DNA of 64,000 nucleotides from contig NC_084814.1 in assembly GCF_963583255.1 (NCBI RefSeq), forward strand, positions 24,140,315 to 24,204,314. Reading direction: 5' to 3'. Position 1 is the first letter of the stretch; each line of letters starts with the position of its first letter. Of the stretch, positions 12,201 to 24,900 are shown one piece after another. Made by a program: the position numbers and the translations under genes. The notes under the pieces are model-generated. The model was given only the letters and a program-made list of their open reading frames with translations. It did no database searches and had not been told where the DNA came from. The stretch comes from Pyrus communis (Eukaryota > Streptophyta > Magnoliopsida > Rosales > Rosaceae).

Positions 12201-13769
12201 GAACATATATATTGTCAAACTTCAACATAGCCAAATTGCCTAGATTAGCTTACACACTCCATCTATCTTCAAATTCGAATCTTCATTCCCGTATTAGTTT
12301 ATATTATAATAGAATATAACTCAAAATAACAAAACTGAAACATTCTGGATTCAGTTCTCATGATCCAGTTTTTCAGATTCATTTCTCAAATCCAAGATTT
12401 GAAGAAAACATGTTTAAAAACTTTACGCACAAAAGATTTAATATAAAAATTAAACAAAAAATAATGAGTCACAGCCCACGTTTCATACCATGCACCTGCA
12501 TCAGGCGTGGTATGCGACATGTCAAATGTCAAATCATTGCTAACTTCCATGGGTGGGTCCCATCAAGGACCCGACAACATCTTCATCTCGCGCCAATCTA
12601 AAGGTGCCGATTGGTAAAGGCTAGCCCTTGCCTTTTGCGCATTTGCAGCCAATTTTAACTCTTTCAAGGCTGGCCCACCACATGCATGGCCCAGATTGTT
12701 AACAACCAGATCCACAGTTCAGTTGCGGTCACGTGCATGCATAATCGTGACCCTTTTATATTTGTCTAATTAAACAAACAAAATACGTATTTTCTCTCGC
12801 GTATTAATTTACACATGCAAATAATCGAAAAAAAAATAGAAAAATGATCTTGTGTAGGGATAAATAAATTTTTCAATAGGTCAGGAACACGTTGCGCTAC
12901 ACTATGTGTTATTATATAATTAGTTGAAAATATCTTTTTAAGTTTTTAATGAATTGTACTATCTATTGAAGAGGAGAAAGAAATTTGTGTTATGAAAGGT
13001 TAAGTGTTTCTTCTAGTCTTTAGTTTGTGTCATGCCTGAACTCTTTTTTTTTTTTTTTTTTTTCCAAAGTTCTGTAAGATGCAATTTTTGTTCTCAATAT
13101 TCACGTTGGGTGTTAAATTGTTTGTATTTGGTTATCCGTTATACTATCTTATAGTATATTTAATAAAGCATCTAATAGTTAAAAAAAAAAAAAAATCAAT
13201 TGTTAATAGTTATGTGAGAAGGTTAAAGCACGAGACAATAAATAATTAGCTACGCGCTTCTTAATTCGCCGCATCGAAGCAAAATAGAAAAACCATCTTG
13301 AAGAGAATTAAAGAATTTTATGTTACAACCCTGCTAATGTGACGGTATTTCGAATCTTATCACAACTTGTCAAGTAAAAGAGCTCAAATATACAATAATA
13401 ACTAGCTTAAGATACGCTACGATGGCATCTTGTTGTACCTAAATCTCGTGGTGTATACGAAGAATTATAGGTGTTTAAATATTTAAAAAATTAATATTAA
13501 TATGAAGAAAAAGGAAGGGTACCTTGAGCAGGTGGTCTTGGATCTTGCTGGGCAACTGAATGAGCGTGGAGTGACAGAAAGTCATGCGTCGGTTTTCTTC
13601 CTGTACAAAAACTTTGAATTCAAGGTTAAGAATTAAAACACTTTTAATTCCCTTCCCATTTCCTAAAATTTCTTTCCAAAAAATAAAAAATTAAAAACGA
13701 AAACAAATATTTGTTTTCGAAAAATGAAATACCTTCGGTTCCGAACGGCCGAGGCTGCGGAAGCTCCAT
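9273..13769 (-). CDS. BIM1: BIM1-like bHLH transcription factor
   Basis: BES1-interacting Myc-like protein: a nuclear bHLH factor that pairs with BES1/BZR1 at E-boxes in brassinosteroid-responsive promoters. Eleven coding exons join in phase, read from high to low coordinate: 13733-13769, 13523-13600, 11443-11844, 11250-11337, 10989-11137, 10773-10881, 10505-10574, 10321-10416, 9769-10235, 9469-9598, 9273-9377 (576 residues; Arabidopsis BIM1 is a little over 500). The start [20 protein letters not shown] is the BIM1 signature, followed by [11 protein letters not shown] and [13 protein letters not shown]. The bHLH is at about 273-330 ([18 protein letters not shown]), with His274, Glu278 and Arg282 in the E-box-reading positions. 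Glutamine/serine-rich linkers surround it, and the C-terminal block [29 protein letters not shown] is shared with BIMs. The intron after 10773 is GC-AG, the only in-frame choice. Confidence 0.93.
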
Positions 13770-14571
13770 ATCTGTACAGGTCGCCGGGAGATATTATTTT
13801 CCCCGAAAATTTGTAATTTTAACGGAAAATTCAGTATCCAAACACTCCAAAATTCACCGGAGTTCAGTGAATTCCCGGATTAATGACACGGACAGGTTGA
13901 AAGTTCTGTTCTTTTTTAAAAAATTCCCTCAGCTGCTTCAGCTTCACAGATTCGCAGGGAGCCTTCGAACACCTTCGAAGTTCGAAGGCACATTCGCTTT
14001 CGCTTTCAGAAGAGGAGAAGGAAAGAAAAATCCAAGCTTTGATTCGAATTCTCCGAATGCTTTTCGATATCAATTGCTTTGCTTCGCCTGCAAAGTTTCA
14101 ATTTTCGGCACGAAATCGTCAGTTCTTCCTTGATTTATAATCGGAAAGCAAAAAAAAAAAAACCATAAAATGAAAATTCCCCATACATATCAAGACGATT
14201 TGAAGCTTTCAACAATTTATAGAAGAAATCGTTCGAATCGTGTTCACTTTCATCAGAGTAGTTTGAAATATCTTCTTTCACTGACGAAAAATAATTTTAT
14301 TAAAAAAATCAGGAGCTTGAGAATTACAAACCGATAGCGATCCGAATAAAATTACGAAAAATTCAAATCAACCAAGGGAAGAAAAAATTCGAACCTTCAG
14401 TCTCTGCGATTTGAAAATTTCGAATTGTTACAGCAGCTTACGTAACGATTCAGCTCCAGAGTCGAATCTCACTGACGAAAAGTGCTTTGAATTCAGAGCT
14501 TGAAAAAGATCATACAGAAATGCATGAACCGAGAAAAATCGGCTCCGAAATTTCGAGCATGAAAATCTCAC

Positions 14572-14700
14572 CTTTTCGGAAATTCTTATCAGCTCCTTCT
14601 CCTTCTTCAAATTTCCGATGACGAACAGTGCGCCGATAGTCGGTACTCTCTCTCTCTCTCCTCTCTTTCTCTCTCTAAAACTCCATTTCTCTCTCTCGGT
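14572..14700 (-). other. probable 5' leader exon of the BIM1-like gene
   Basis: On the minus strand a GA-rich stretch downstream of a TATA box ends at a good donor (GAAAAG before GTGAGA at 14566-14571). The ATG exon is preceded directly by CTGTACAG at about 13771, a good acceptor. This predicts an intron of about 0.8 kb in the leader. The upper boundary is estimated, not seen. Confidence 0.5.
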
Positions 14701-14727
14701 GAGCTTGTGAGCTCTTTGGCTGGAGAT

Positions 14728-14735
14728 CTTTTATA
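14728..14735 (-). promoter_or_regulatory. TATA box of the BIM1-like gene
   Basis: On the minus strand TGTATAAAAGATC gives a strong TATA box about 30 bases before the GA-rich leader. It fits a transcription start near 14700. Confidence 0.55.
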
Positions 14736-15198
14736 CAGTCTGCCATTCATTGCTTTCTGTATTTTTAATATTTGTTTTTGTTGTTTTCCGTTAGGTGAAA
14801 CCCGCCGCTGGAATAACGACGTTACGGCGGGGCTGACGTCGTTAAGTGGTTGAAACGGAGGTTGATAGGGGTACTGTTTGATGGCCACTTGTCGCCGTTT
14901 AGTCTGACGGGCTAAGCGTTGTTTTTTAATTTTTAATTTTTAATTTATGGGTTCATTGAACTTGGATTATTTACTTTTTGGGTTGGAGTTTTTTATATTT
15001 TCGGCAATCCCGACTTTTATTTACTGTTTTTATGATTTGGCAATCCCGAGTAGTGTTCTGTCCGTTTGTCCACATACGAAAATAATCATAACTTTAATTT
15101 TCTTTTCAGAAAAGAGCATTTTTCTTTTTTAGTTATGAAAATAAAGGGTATTTTTGTTATAACCAGAAAAGAAATTTACGAATCACTTTATATTCCTA
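14736..15198. other. promoter-side intergenic DNA, no gene seen
   Basis: Upstream flank of the BIM1-like gene. It contains two similar GC-rich phrases with the core gacgtcgtta / aacgacgttac around 14815-14845, which look like ACGT-type bZIP sites. No gene is supported. Confidence 0.45.
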
Positions 15199-15810
15199 TA
15201 ACCATCTCCAACCTTTGACTTAAAATATAAAATTTTTAGTCCAGAAAATTTAGGTTTTAACACAGAAACAACTTTTCTGCGCCAACCCTTCTGGCTTAAA
15301 ATTTTAACCCCAAATTATTAAAGAATGAATTTAGACTATTTTTTTTTCTTAAAGTAACTTTTTAAAAATAAAAAATTATGTAGACTATCCTAATTTAATT
15401 TTATGAACATTTTAACCTTAAAATATTTAGATTCTGATAAATACTGAAAAATCACTAACCGACATTATGAAACTCGTTAAACACTATGAACAAATATGAA
15501 ACAAATGAAAGATTTTTTTTAATTATTTTAACCGTTAGATTTAAATTGGACCGTTATTTTTATTTTTTATTTTTTTTTACCGTTGAATTTCATCAAATTA
15601 TATCTTAACCGTTGGATTCAATGATTTTATAAATATAAAATTAAATAAAATATACATATAAGGTGGGCCAACCCCACTAATCCTGGGCTAAATTTGGCTT
15701 CCATTTGAGTTTTAGGTTTTAGTCCACATTTTAGCCTTGGGTTGGGTTGAGTTTTGGAGGGGAATAGAAGTGGAAATTTGAGTTTTAGCCTAGGGTTGGA
15801 GAATTCCTAA
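15199..15810. mobile_element. PIF/Harbinger-type MITE with TAA duplication
   Basis: The left end ccatctccaacc (15202) mirrors the right end ggttggagaatt (ends about 15807), and TAA stands on both sides (15199-15201 and 15808-15810). CATCTCCAACC ends and a TAA/TTA duplication are the usual marks of Tourist-like MITEs. The ~606-bp body has no coding content and carries repeated accgttggattt-type phrases. Confidence 0.7.
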
Positions 15811-16523
15811 GACCGATAGTTTGGCGAGTCGTTCATGACAGTAAAAATAAAGTAAGCTCAAATTATTTCTTGAAATTTTCTTCATGAAATATATTTTTTT
15901 GGATTTAGGTAGCTGGTTGTTGTACGTATCTGAGAATAATTGTCTGGATTCAAATTCATAATCTATTCTAACAAAGGATAATTGAGTGACTAGTTTCAGA
16001 AGTATACTAATCCTAGTATTGTACAAACAACAAATGTTGTGAATTCAACACCTTTTACTAACATGCATGAGTTATATTGCACCTGCATTCAAGGTGTCGA
16101 TGCAAGAATGGCGGTTCAAATAGGTTAAGAACTGTAATTGGCATTGATGGAAATATAATTCTCCTCTTATACTTGTAGTCATGCAACATTGTACCGCAAA
16201 TTTATTCTTAATCGATAAAAAATATCTTACATTTTTCAGAAAACATAATTATATATACTCAAATATACATCACAATTCATTAGATAAATACACCGTACAT
16301 CGTCAAATGTTCTTAATTATTCTGAAATAATATTTTCACAGTATGAAACAGTGGGTGACTGTGGAGATAGGGTTAGGGTTTAATAAATCGCACGTGCACC
16401 AGGGGTTTTGGGGGGGGGGGGCAAAGACCAGAGAGAAAGGACAGGACACTCTCTCTCCCTGCGTTTTTTGGGAGTTTGGAGCTCTTCAGCAACCATAACT
16501 TGTGGCAGCACACGCTGATCAGA
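15811..16523. other. intergenic DNA, no gene seen
   Basis: AT-rich with no recognisable coding content. A run of G bases (about 16410-16421) is the only oddity. Confidence 0.5.
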
Positions 16524-16693
16524 GAGAGATTTTTTAATGTAATCGGAACACGGAATAGTACGTTATATGTTACTATATAAATCATGGAATATATATGTTA
16601 AAAAGTTAATAATTTAAATATTAAAATTTTCTACGACTTATATAAAAATAAATGATATACCACTTATGTTCCGATCATAATGAAAAATTTCTC
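16524..16693. mobile_element. MULE-like MITE, family C copy 1
   Basis: A ~170-bp element with inverted ends: left gagagattttttaatgtaat and right, read in reverse complement, gagaaatttttcattatgat, both followed by cggaaca. The same ends occur at 23158-23308 and 32486-32654. No clear target duplication remains here. Confidence 0.65.
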
Positions 16694-17280
16694 GAAGGCA
16701 TGCAAGTTATGCAGGACGGAACAGAAGCAAAAAATGGCCGAATCAGAAAAAGGAGAGTCACGTGATAGGGGTAAGCCGAGCGTCGACGAGGGAACAGTAG
16801 AATGTTGACCTCCGTTATCCCGAGATTTAATGCACACTTGAGTGATGATTAGTGGCACAAATCCCGATTATTTATCCAATTATATTGTTATTACTGCCAC
16901 TCAGTCAGAGCTCACGAGTTTTTGAGAGAGACGGAGAGGGGATGTTGGTGGTAACGGAGGAAATGTCACGTGCCGGTCCACTCCGTCCTCGTGAGTTTCA
17001 GTCATTGATTCGGCTTTCCTGTGCCGGGAAACGCGGGGCTTCTATCTGTGGGCCGTCGCATGCCACTTGCCGATGTACCCCATCCATGTTTTTTTTTGTT
17101 TTCGGAGTAACTTACATGATTTACATTATATATGAGTATACCATTAATATAAAATTTGATGTCAATTATACAATATTTTGCCAAACAAAATGCTTACGTT
17201 ATGAACGTAACGCCACGATAGTTGTTTATACTTGTCATATATGTCAAAGCTTTTAATAGAAGGGATCTTCATTTTTCTTA
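16694..17280. other. intergenic DNA, no gene seen
   Basis: A moderately GC-rich patch at 16740-17090 includes CACGTG cores (about 16759 and 16968). Overlapping open frames on both strands show no recognisable product. Confidence 0.45.
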
Positions 17281-17602
17281 AATGAGGATTAGTTGTGGGT
17301 CCACACTACATCAAACTCTAATGATCCGAACCGTCTATTTTTCAAGTTGCACCTCTTAAATCATTATTATAAAATATTAGTCAAATCAGAAATATTTGAG
17401 ACATTTAATTGAGTTCTAAGAAATTGACGAACATTTTGTTTTATATGAAACAATGAAATTACATTGTAATAACTAAATAGGCAAATGGTTTCGAATTGAA
17501 TTGAATTTTTGCAATGGTGATCTCTGAATTGAGACTTACAAAATAAACAGTTCGGATCTTTAAAGTTCAATGTAGAGTGCGTCCCACAACTAATTCATAT
17601 TT
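17281..17602. mobile_element. MITE with ~65-bp terminal inverted repeats
   Basis: The first ~65 bases (from aatgaggattagttgtgggt, through gatccgaaccgtctattttt) pair with the reverse complement of the last ~65 (aatatgaattagttgtggga, then gatccgaactgtttatttt) at roughly 80 percent identity by eye. The middle is AT-rich and non-coding. Superfamily not determined. Confidence 0.7.
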
Positions 17603-17723
17603 TCAAAAAAAAAAAAAAAAAAAAAAATATGAGAATCATTTTCTTTAAAGGGCCTGCTCCTCAACATATGTCGAGATATGGGTTACATACATTCTTCATG
17701 ACACCATCATAAAGCTCAGTGCT

Positions 17724-17918
17724 AAAAATATTGAACAATGTGTCACTTTGTACCACGATCTAGTGGTATTCTTTTTTATTGATAAATGAGAGGTTTAATG
17801 TTCGATTCTCACTAAATGCAAATTTGAACTACAACATTAATAGCACATTGTGAGACTTAGTCAACTTCACTCGCTTAGTGCAGATAATATCGTTTGTTAA
17901 AAAAAAAAAATATTGAAC
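17724..17918 (+). mobile_element. SINE family A copy 2, with ~13-bp target duplication
   Basis: The body is about 17737-17905, starting near tgtaccacgatctagtggta, with a B-box-like tgttcgattctc and the tail gcagataatatcgtttgtta followed by A residues. The sequence aaaaatattgaac at 17724-17736 is repeated directly after the A-tail (about 17906-17918). B-box, A-tail and target duplication together identify a Pol III-type SINE. Confidence 0.8.
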
Positions 17919-20900
17919 CACACACATATCTATTATTAGTGTATTATTATTTTTGTGAGTTGTGATAACGTTATATGATTTATACAGCCGATCACTTAGT
18001 GAAATAAAACTTTATTGTTTTTGTAAACCATGATAGCGCTTTGTGTAGATAAGTCCTCTCTCTTCTTCATCTTACACACTAATTTTCCAAAGTTTTCTGC
18101 TTATACTTTCTATATTTTCCAGAAAATTATTACTCTACGTTTATAATCACTATAATTGTGCAATGGATGGGATTTCATCTGGAATCATCCATCTGTAAAT
18201 GTTTCATTTTACAGTAATCACAAATAATTAAAGATTCTGTTCTTTAAAAATCAAATAAAATGTGTAATATGTTCTCGTGGATTCTTACTCGTCACATGTT
18301 CATGAAGAATCTTGATGTTAATTAATCAACGATTCAACAGCTTGGCATATATTAAAATTTGGAGAACATGGCTCTGAATTCACAAGTCGTACAAAAACAA
18401 AAATATAAATTAATAGGTCGTACCATGCATGTTTCAAGTCGCGAAACTTTTGTAAGTCCTCAAAAACTAGGCTTAAGAAAATTTTTGCACGATCTGTTAA
18501 GAATTTAAGATAACGGGTTTGACACGATTTAAAACCCGTTAAAACAACGAGTATAGCATGAAAACAACACCAACATGACAAACATGATTCATTTGCAGGG
18601 TCTAACCGAAACACAAGTCACGTGGTGTATTAATTTAAGTGTTGTAATAAGTCGATTATAAGTTAGAATGTCTCATCTTTAGAACATATTAACATAAAAC
18701 AATTTAACTAATATAATAATATACATAATCGTGGTTCTGATACACTAAAAAATTCCACATTTAAATATTCCTTATTGTCATATATAGCCACCCTACTCTC
18801 AACATATGGCACCGATGCTTCTATTCATCTAAATTATTTACAAAATAACATTTTCTGGATATATACCTCGAACCTGTCTTAATTAATTTAATATTTCTTT
18901 TAACTTGTGATTTGCCAAAATATATTGGATTTGATACATTTTTAGGGAACATGTTGTTCAGTAATAAGCCAAATGCCGTGTCAAGCAAGAATTAGATATG
19001 TTAAGTTATTTATTAATTATATGATTATGAATTGTCATGTGACGCCCACCCGAAAGCGGACCCAATAATTATAAGATGCTTGCAAACACTTGTTCTCTTC
19101 AAGTTAGTTCCTTAATTATAACTAATTATTAGTTAGTATTACTACCACTCATGTTTCCTAACACCATGCCATCATGTCCTAATTAGTCAAATATATTTTC
19201 ATCTTTTGTTAACTATATCAAGAGGCATGGTGATGAATTAGGAGAGAAACCCGGACGCAAATATAGACTTAAAATGTAGAGATGGATCAAAGGTATTGTC
19301 CTCAACTTGTTAATTACCACCTGCACAGTTCGAGAGGTATAAGATATTATCACAAAATACTTTGGTATTAGTTGGAGTGGGGGAGGATATATTTAAACTC
19401 TTTTTCAGAGAAACGACTGATGTGAGATTTCAACATAAGGAGTGCCGGTTGTCGACTACATGACGCACTCTCCCTCCTTCTTTGTTAGGGCTTCAGACCT
19501 TCAACGCAAGATAAACTTACACAAGCAAAATTTGATTAATATATAGCAGTGTTGGAGTTTAAAATTAGTGTTCAATGCCCAATTCACATTTATGCTCCAA
19601 ACTAGTGAAATCCGTTTTTTTGTTCCCCTTCATTAAAGTTATTGATGATTAATGAAGTGAAAATAGTAGATGTGTTGTATTTCTAAGACCACCAGAAGTT
19701 TTAGAAATTCCTCTTTTTTGTTTAAATTTTTTGCAGGAAACTTGAAACTTGTACTTTGTTTACATATATCAACAAGAACTAGACTCCAAAGGAAGTTCCA
19801 CACGTGACCATCCCATGAATATAGGATAAAATTTTGTATGGACAAAAATTGAACCCCACATGTTGCATCACCTGCCCAAAGAGATGCAAATGCATCTAAT
19901 GCTGCTATCTTATCTTACATCACCTGCGGTCCAATGTTTAGTTGATAATTGTTTTTATATTAAGCAACCCAATTAGTTAGCACATGAATTAGGTAGGGTG
20001 TGATAGTTATTTATAATATAAATCATACTTGGGTGGAAGTTTACATGATGATTGACATTTCAGTTTCACACGATAATTTTGCAGTATACGTACGGATCGT
20101 ATATGCCATATCATATGCGACTTATGTTGTTATACCACGATAATAGAGGAGAAAACATAGGTATGAGTCGTTAATCATGTTATCTGTGTGACATCTCTAT
20201 CATAGGTATGAGAGTCCATTTCCTTCAATCCTATGCTAGTTTCACTCGTGCGTGGGGTGTTGTAGTAAAAAAAATTTAGCAAAATTTCTCTTGTTGATAA
20301 GTACTATACTATACATCATATAATTAAACATATTAATTGAAAATTTTAGATTAAGGGGTTTTCTAGTATGTACTAGTGTATACTATACCCCGACATTTGC
20401 CACTATTCGATGATTTACTGTTGAATCCTTGAATGAAATGATTCGAGAACCACGGGAGAAAGCAACAACTAATAAAAGAAGAGTATATAGTGTATTCACA
20501 CACCCATTTTTACCTCTCACACATCATTGTTAATTTTTGTTCATTAATTTTCTTCAAATCATTCGATCACACGATCAGAAACTGAAAATGATGTAATAGA
20601 GATAAAACTGAGTGTGGATAGCACCACCACGCGTACAAGAAACCAAGTTGTAAATAAAAATACAGATAGGTAGATAAGGGTAATTAACACGATTAGGGTT
20701 TGGGACGATGATGGGCAGATGAGAGGGGGTAATGACTCCTGAGTGGCTCAACCGCTGCAAGGAAGATGTGACCGGAAAAGTGATGTGCGGTCGTTTTCAC
20801 TTGTCGTCACAGAGGCAAAACCAGTGGCTTGGGGCCACCTGAGTTGACCCCCCACCTCACGTGCATCAGAATACCCTCGAAAGAAAGAACACCACCAACA

Positions 20901-21339
20901 CAAACAGTAGCGCCACTGCCTTTGTTCACTTGCTTTTCTTAATTGCTTTGGCCCTTTCACCTTTTGGAATTTGGAGATGGAAGATGAGAGATGGGAGATG
21001 GGCCAACCGAACTAAATCTGTCACCCTCCATCGGCTTTAATTTGGGTCCCATAATCCCCCATTAGTCTTGAACAAATCCCTAAAGTTCTTCATGAAATAT
21101 CTTCACACTTAGGGTTATACGGCATTAAAACTATTTATGTATCAAAAGTATAATTTTTTCAAATTATTATGGATTATATTTGTAATTAATTAGTGTCGGA
21201 TTTCTATATAATAGGGATCGGTATAAACATACATATATATTTTTTATTATTTATACATCAATACTAGGAGTCATATATCTACATGATTTGACAAGAAAAT
21301 ACGATTAACAGCTCTCAATGAGAAAAAGTTTGAGAGACC
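17919..21339. other. long AT-rich intergenic stretch with degenerate repeats
   Basis: No gene is supported. Around 18480-18640 the phrases aacgggtttgacacgattta and aaacccgttaaaacaac resemble others at 46440-46720, so both are probably pieces of one old element. Around 19290-19450 the sequence cttgttaattaccac, then tttggtattagttggagtg, then gatgtgagattt recurs at 23440-23640 and looks like LTR-derived debris. An open frame at 20748-20960 (minus) has no recognisable content. Confidence 0.5.
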
Positions 21340-21527
21340 CTTTGGTAACCATTTTTTTTTCAGGTTTTACTTTTTTTGAAAACTGAAACCCGACTATTGG
21401 ATAACTACTGTTAGTGTTCAAAAAAATGAAAACTAAAAATCAAAAGGCAAAAACTACTTTCTTGAGTTTTTAAAGTTTGGCTTTCAGTTTTCATTTTTTT
21501 TTTAAACGGAAAGTAATTACCAAATGA
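21340..21527. mobile_element. foldback MITE remnant
   Basis: The left end tttggtaaccatttttttt mirrors the right end ggaaagtaattaccaaatga. Inside, runs like tttttgaaaactgaaa and gctttcagttttcatttttt also pair. The length is about 190 bp. No target duplication was found. Confidence 0.5.
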
Positions 21528-22357
21528 GTTTTCTATCCTTAGTAAGTTCTATATGATATGGCGGGGTTGATATATATGCTGAATTCTTAGGGTGCAATAT
21601 TAGTTCATTTATTTTGAGATTTCTTTATAAATTAACAATTATCTATTACTAATTCAAGTGCTATAATAAATCCAACTTGAATACGAGTAATCTCGGACGT
21701 AAGCAACGAATATTAAATTGCTGTGACACAAATAGTAATGTTGGTTATGTTATCCCATGAAGACCTTTAACCTATCATTGATCCTTCCGTTAAACAATTA
21801 TAATACATGTCCAGATAGTGAAATTAATTATAGTAATCATATAAAATTAGAGGACCTATTACCCTAAACAATATATGATTACTTATTTGTGACCACGTCT
21901 TTATGCTAACCCTACCTCCACTAAATAACTTAAAAAAAAAAACAGTGATTAGAAACAACTTATAGAAAAAGTGGTTAAAGATTCCAATACATAATGACAG
22001 TACACCTGGTTCATGTACCAATTATACCACCAATATTTTATTTATAAATTAGTTTTTTAATATAAATTTTATAGCAAGAACAAAGAAAAAATATTAGCCA
22101 AATCCAAAAGAATAGAAATCAAGATTGAAATCTCATTTTCCTATATATTAAATCGAAAGCTTTACCAATAGTTGGTATGCTAATATAAAAATAAGCTAAT
22201 TTTAAAAGAAAATAAAAGAAGAATCCGTGATTATGAACAAGTTTTCGATGTACTTCAACTTCGACCTCATGACGTTCTTATTCAATTTGAAAAAAGATAT
22301 GCAAACTTTTGATTTAATTAATATATCATATAAGTACATCATATTAACTCTGAATTC
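21528..22357. other. AT-rich intergenic DNA, no gene seen
   Basis: No recognisable coding content, repeat or RNA gene on either strand. Confidence 0.5.
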
Positions 22358-22519
22358 GTTTGGAAGTGCTTTTAAAATGACTGAAAGCGCTTTAAAAAAA
22401 AAATTGATTTCTAAAATCACTTGAAGTGCTTTCCAGAATTCATTTACGTTTTTATTAAGGATTAGTTTAAAAACATTCACAAAAACCCTTTAAATCATTT
22501 AAAAGTAGTTCCAGACGAA
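22358..22519. mobile_element. hAT-like MITE, family E copy 1
   Basis: It begins tttggaagtgcttttaaaat and continues gactgaaagcgctttt; the right end cattta/aaagtagttccaga is roughly its inverse. An internal cacttgaagtgctttccaga also belongs to the family. A longer relative lies at 29846-30254. Assignment to hAT is a guess. Confidence 0.5.
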
Positions 22520-23157
22520 CTCTTTATCTTTCGCTCTCTCATTAATATTAAAGTCAAATTCATCAAACTAGAAGGGGGAATTTAAAAAATCATGGGAAAA
22601 TTGGGGGCCTTTTGTTTATAGTAACAGAGTGTTTCGGCGAAACATGGACATTCCCTTCTGAAGGAATCCGTTTGGGGATTAGTTAACAAATCATTTGTGC
22701 TTTGCCTCTGGCGTTTTAGGATAATTGGATTTTCCATTCCCTATTCCCTCACAGCCTTTCTCACTGACATATTTGATTAAATTAATTAATATTTCTGCTT
22801 AATTAAATCATTGTATTAGGGAGCAACTAATTAGTTTTCTCCACGACTTTTACGGACGTGGACGCGTGTCGGTATTCCCGCGGAATACGCGCTCCATCAC
22901 GTGATTGAAAATGTCTGCCTACCACATCGTCAGCCTCCCAAATCACGTGGCCAACTCACCCTTGCGTTGTGGGTGGGCCCCCCACGCCACTATTACGCGA
23001 TCCCGTTTCTTCTGTTTGAAAGAAAAAAAAAATATTGAGAAGACGGTTTTGGGATCGTCTGAAAAGCGGTTTCGGCATTCTCCTGTTAGTTGACGGCGTT
23101 AGTGCACTTCTCCCAAAACATGTTTTCTTAAAAAGCCATGCACAACAAGATTTGGCA
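22520..23157. other. intergenic DNA with ACGT-rich patch, no gene seen
   Basis: A GC-rich patch at about 22850-23000 carries two CACGTG motifs (near 22898 and 22945). No coding content is recognisable. Confidence 0.45.
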
Positions 23158-23308
23158 GAAAGATTTTTCAATGTGCTAAGAACATAGGTTGGTATATCAA
23201 GTGTCATAGTACAAGTGGTTAGATTTTTTTTTTCTTTCAATTTCCAAACACTTGAAATATAACACTTGGTGTATCAAGTCGTGTTCCCATCACATTGAAA
23301 AATTTCTC
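23158..23308. mobile_element. MULE-like MITE, family C copy 2
   Basis: The left end gaaagatttttcaatgtg and the right end cacattgaaaaatttctc are inverted copies. Inside, tatcaagtgtcatag and acttggtgtatcaag also pair, so the ~151-bp element is nearly one long hairpin. Confidence 0.7.
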
Positions 23309-24900
23309 ATCTAGTAGGGTTTGGGGAGTCTATACTGTACATAAATTTATTGTTCAATACAAGTGACTCAGATTTACTGTTATTACTTATGAAGTATTCA
23401 GAGAAACAAGCCAAGGCTCTACTTTCAACAACATCGACATTGTCTTTAACTTGTTAATTATTAGAGACACGAGCTAAAAGCCTACATCTAACAACACTAA
23501 TATTATTAATAACTTGTTAATTACCACGTGCACAATCCTGTAGATGTGAGGGTTTATCACAAAAAAACTTCAGTATTAGTTAGAGTGAGGTTAAGATATT
23601 TAAACTTTTCTTTCTTTCTTTCTTTGGCCGATGTGGGATATTTAACAAATTGTACATTATGACGCACTTCAAATTTTCATTATAACGTGGGTTAAACTTG
23701 GCACTGTAGTGATCTCGTTGTAGGGAAAAGCTATTAAGAGAACAAATTTTCTACACTTTGCAACGTCACTATAACATTCAAGACCAATAAAGTCACGCAA
23801 ATGTAAAAATATGAAATATGTACAATTTATTTTATTGATATGAAAAATCACGGTGACGTATCGAGAATGTAAAGAAGTCATTTTTTCCCTTGGGGATATT
23901 TTTGGGCACGAGAAAACTGTGAAAGGCAGTTTTCGGTTGGTGGTGGGGAATCCTTTGTACTAGGCTTGCCCATGTGATACGCATACGTATGTTTTCGCAA
24001 TGACGTGACGGGACCCCTACTCCAACTCAGCCAAAGAGAGCACGAGAACGAAACGAACGGCTAAGCACCACGCACGTGAGCAGGCCACCCCTCACCTGAG
24101 CCCATCCCCTGCCGTTCATGGTTCATCAATCCCTGCAGGCTCGTGCGGTGGGGACCCCAATCTCTCCCCACGCCTATCCCCTACTTCACCCCGCCCTTTT
24201 CTAACGCCGTCATACGCCGCCGCTACTGTCTGCTAACGTCGTTATGCTGGCGAAATACCTAATCAACCCCTTGGAGTTTTGCGTGACGTCATACGAGGAA
24301 GGAGCATGGCGGCATCACGCAGTGGTTTGGGATTTCATAGGTTTGGGAGGGCTACCCTATCTTAGGGCATAGGCCTACATATCTACGACTCTCTCTCTCT
24401 CTGTAACACTGTTGGGTACGTGAGAGCACGTGGTAGCCGGTGGGGGGGTCACTCTCTTTCTCGTGACGGTGTCACGTGGGGATGGAACGTGGGGCCCGCG
24501 AATTACCCATCCCGGAAAAAACAAAAGAGGAAAAGGCGACAAATAGGGAGTGGGGGCATGTGCCCGCCTTTCCCGAGTGACCTGTCGTTAATGGGTTACG
24601 AAAGGGATGCGGTGGGTGACGTGGCGTGGTCACATGGTGATTTCGCGTGTGGCTTTGCCTGGTCCTTGCGAGTGCGACGTGGCCCCTGGAGAGGTGGGGG
24701 GTTTCCCCCGACAGTGCCAGATTTTTTTCGGAGCTAAACAACTGAGCCTACAATTAAAGAATTCAGACTGTTAAAATTTAATCCAATAATTACAATTATC
24801 ATAATTTTTAAAAGGTTTCTTGTTTGTAGTCGTTGGATCAAATTTCAATGATTCAGATTCTTTGCTTAAGAGGCTCAATTTATTTGGGTTCAAAGGGATC
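23309..24900. other. intergenic DNA ending in a GC-rich, ACGT-rich patch
   Basis: 23440-23640 repeats the LTR-like phrases of 19290-19450. From about 24000 to 24720 the sequence turns GC-rich, with CACGTG at about 24073, 24427 and 24473, and a CT run at about 24387-24401. Open frames on both strands at 24420-24741 look compositional. It could be the promoter of the coding-like fragment at 25.2 kb; no transcript can be seen. Confidence 0.45.

Noticed and set aside
24420..24741. Overlapping open frames on both strands in the GC-rich patch
   Set aside because: Compositional; neither product resembles a protein, and both end within the same GC-rich island.
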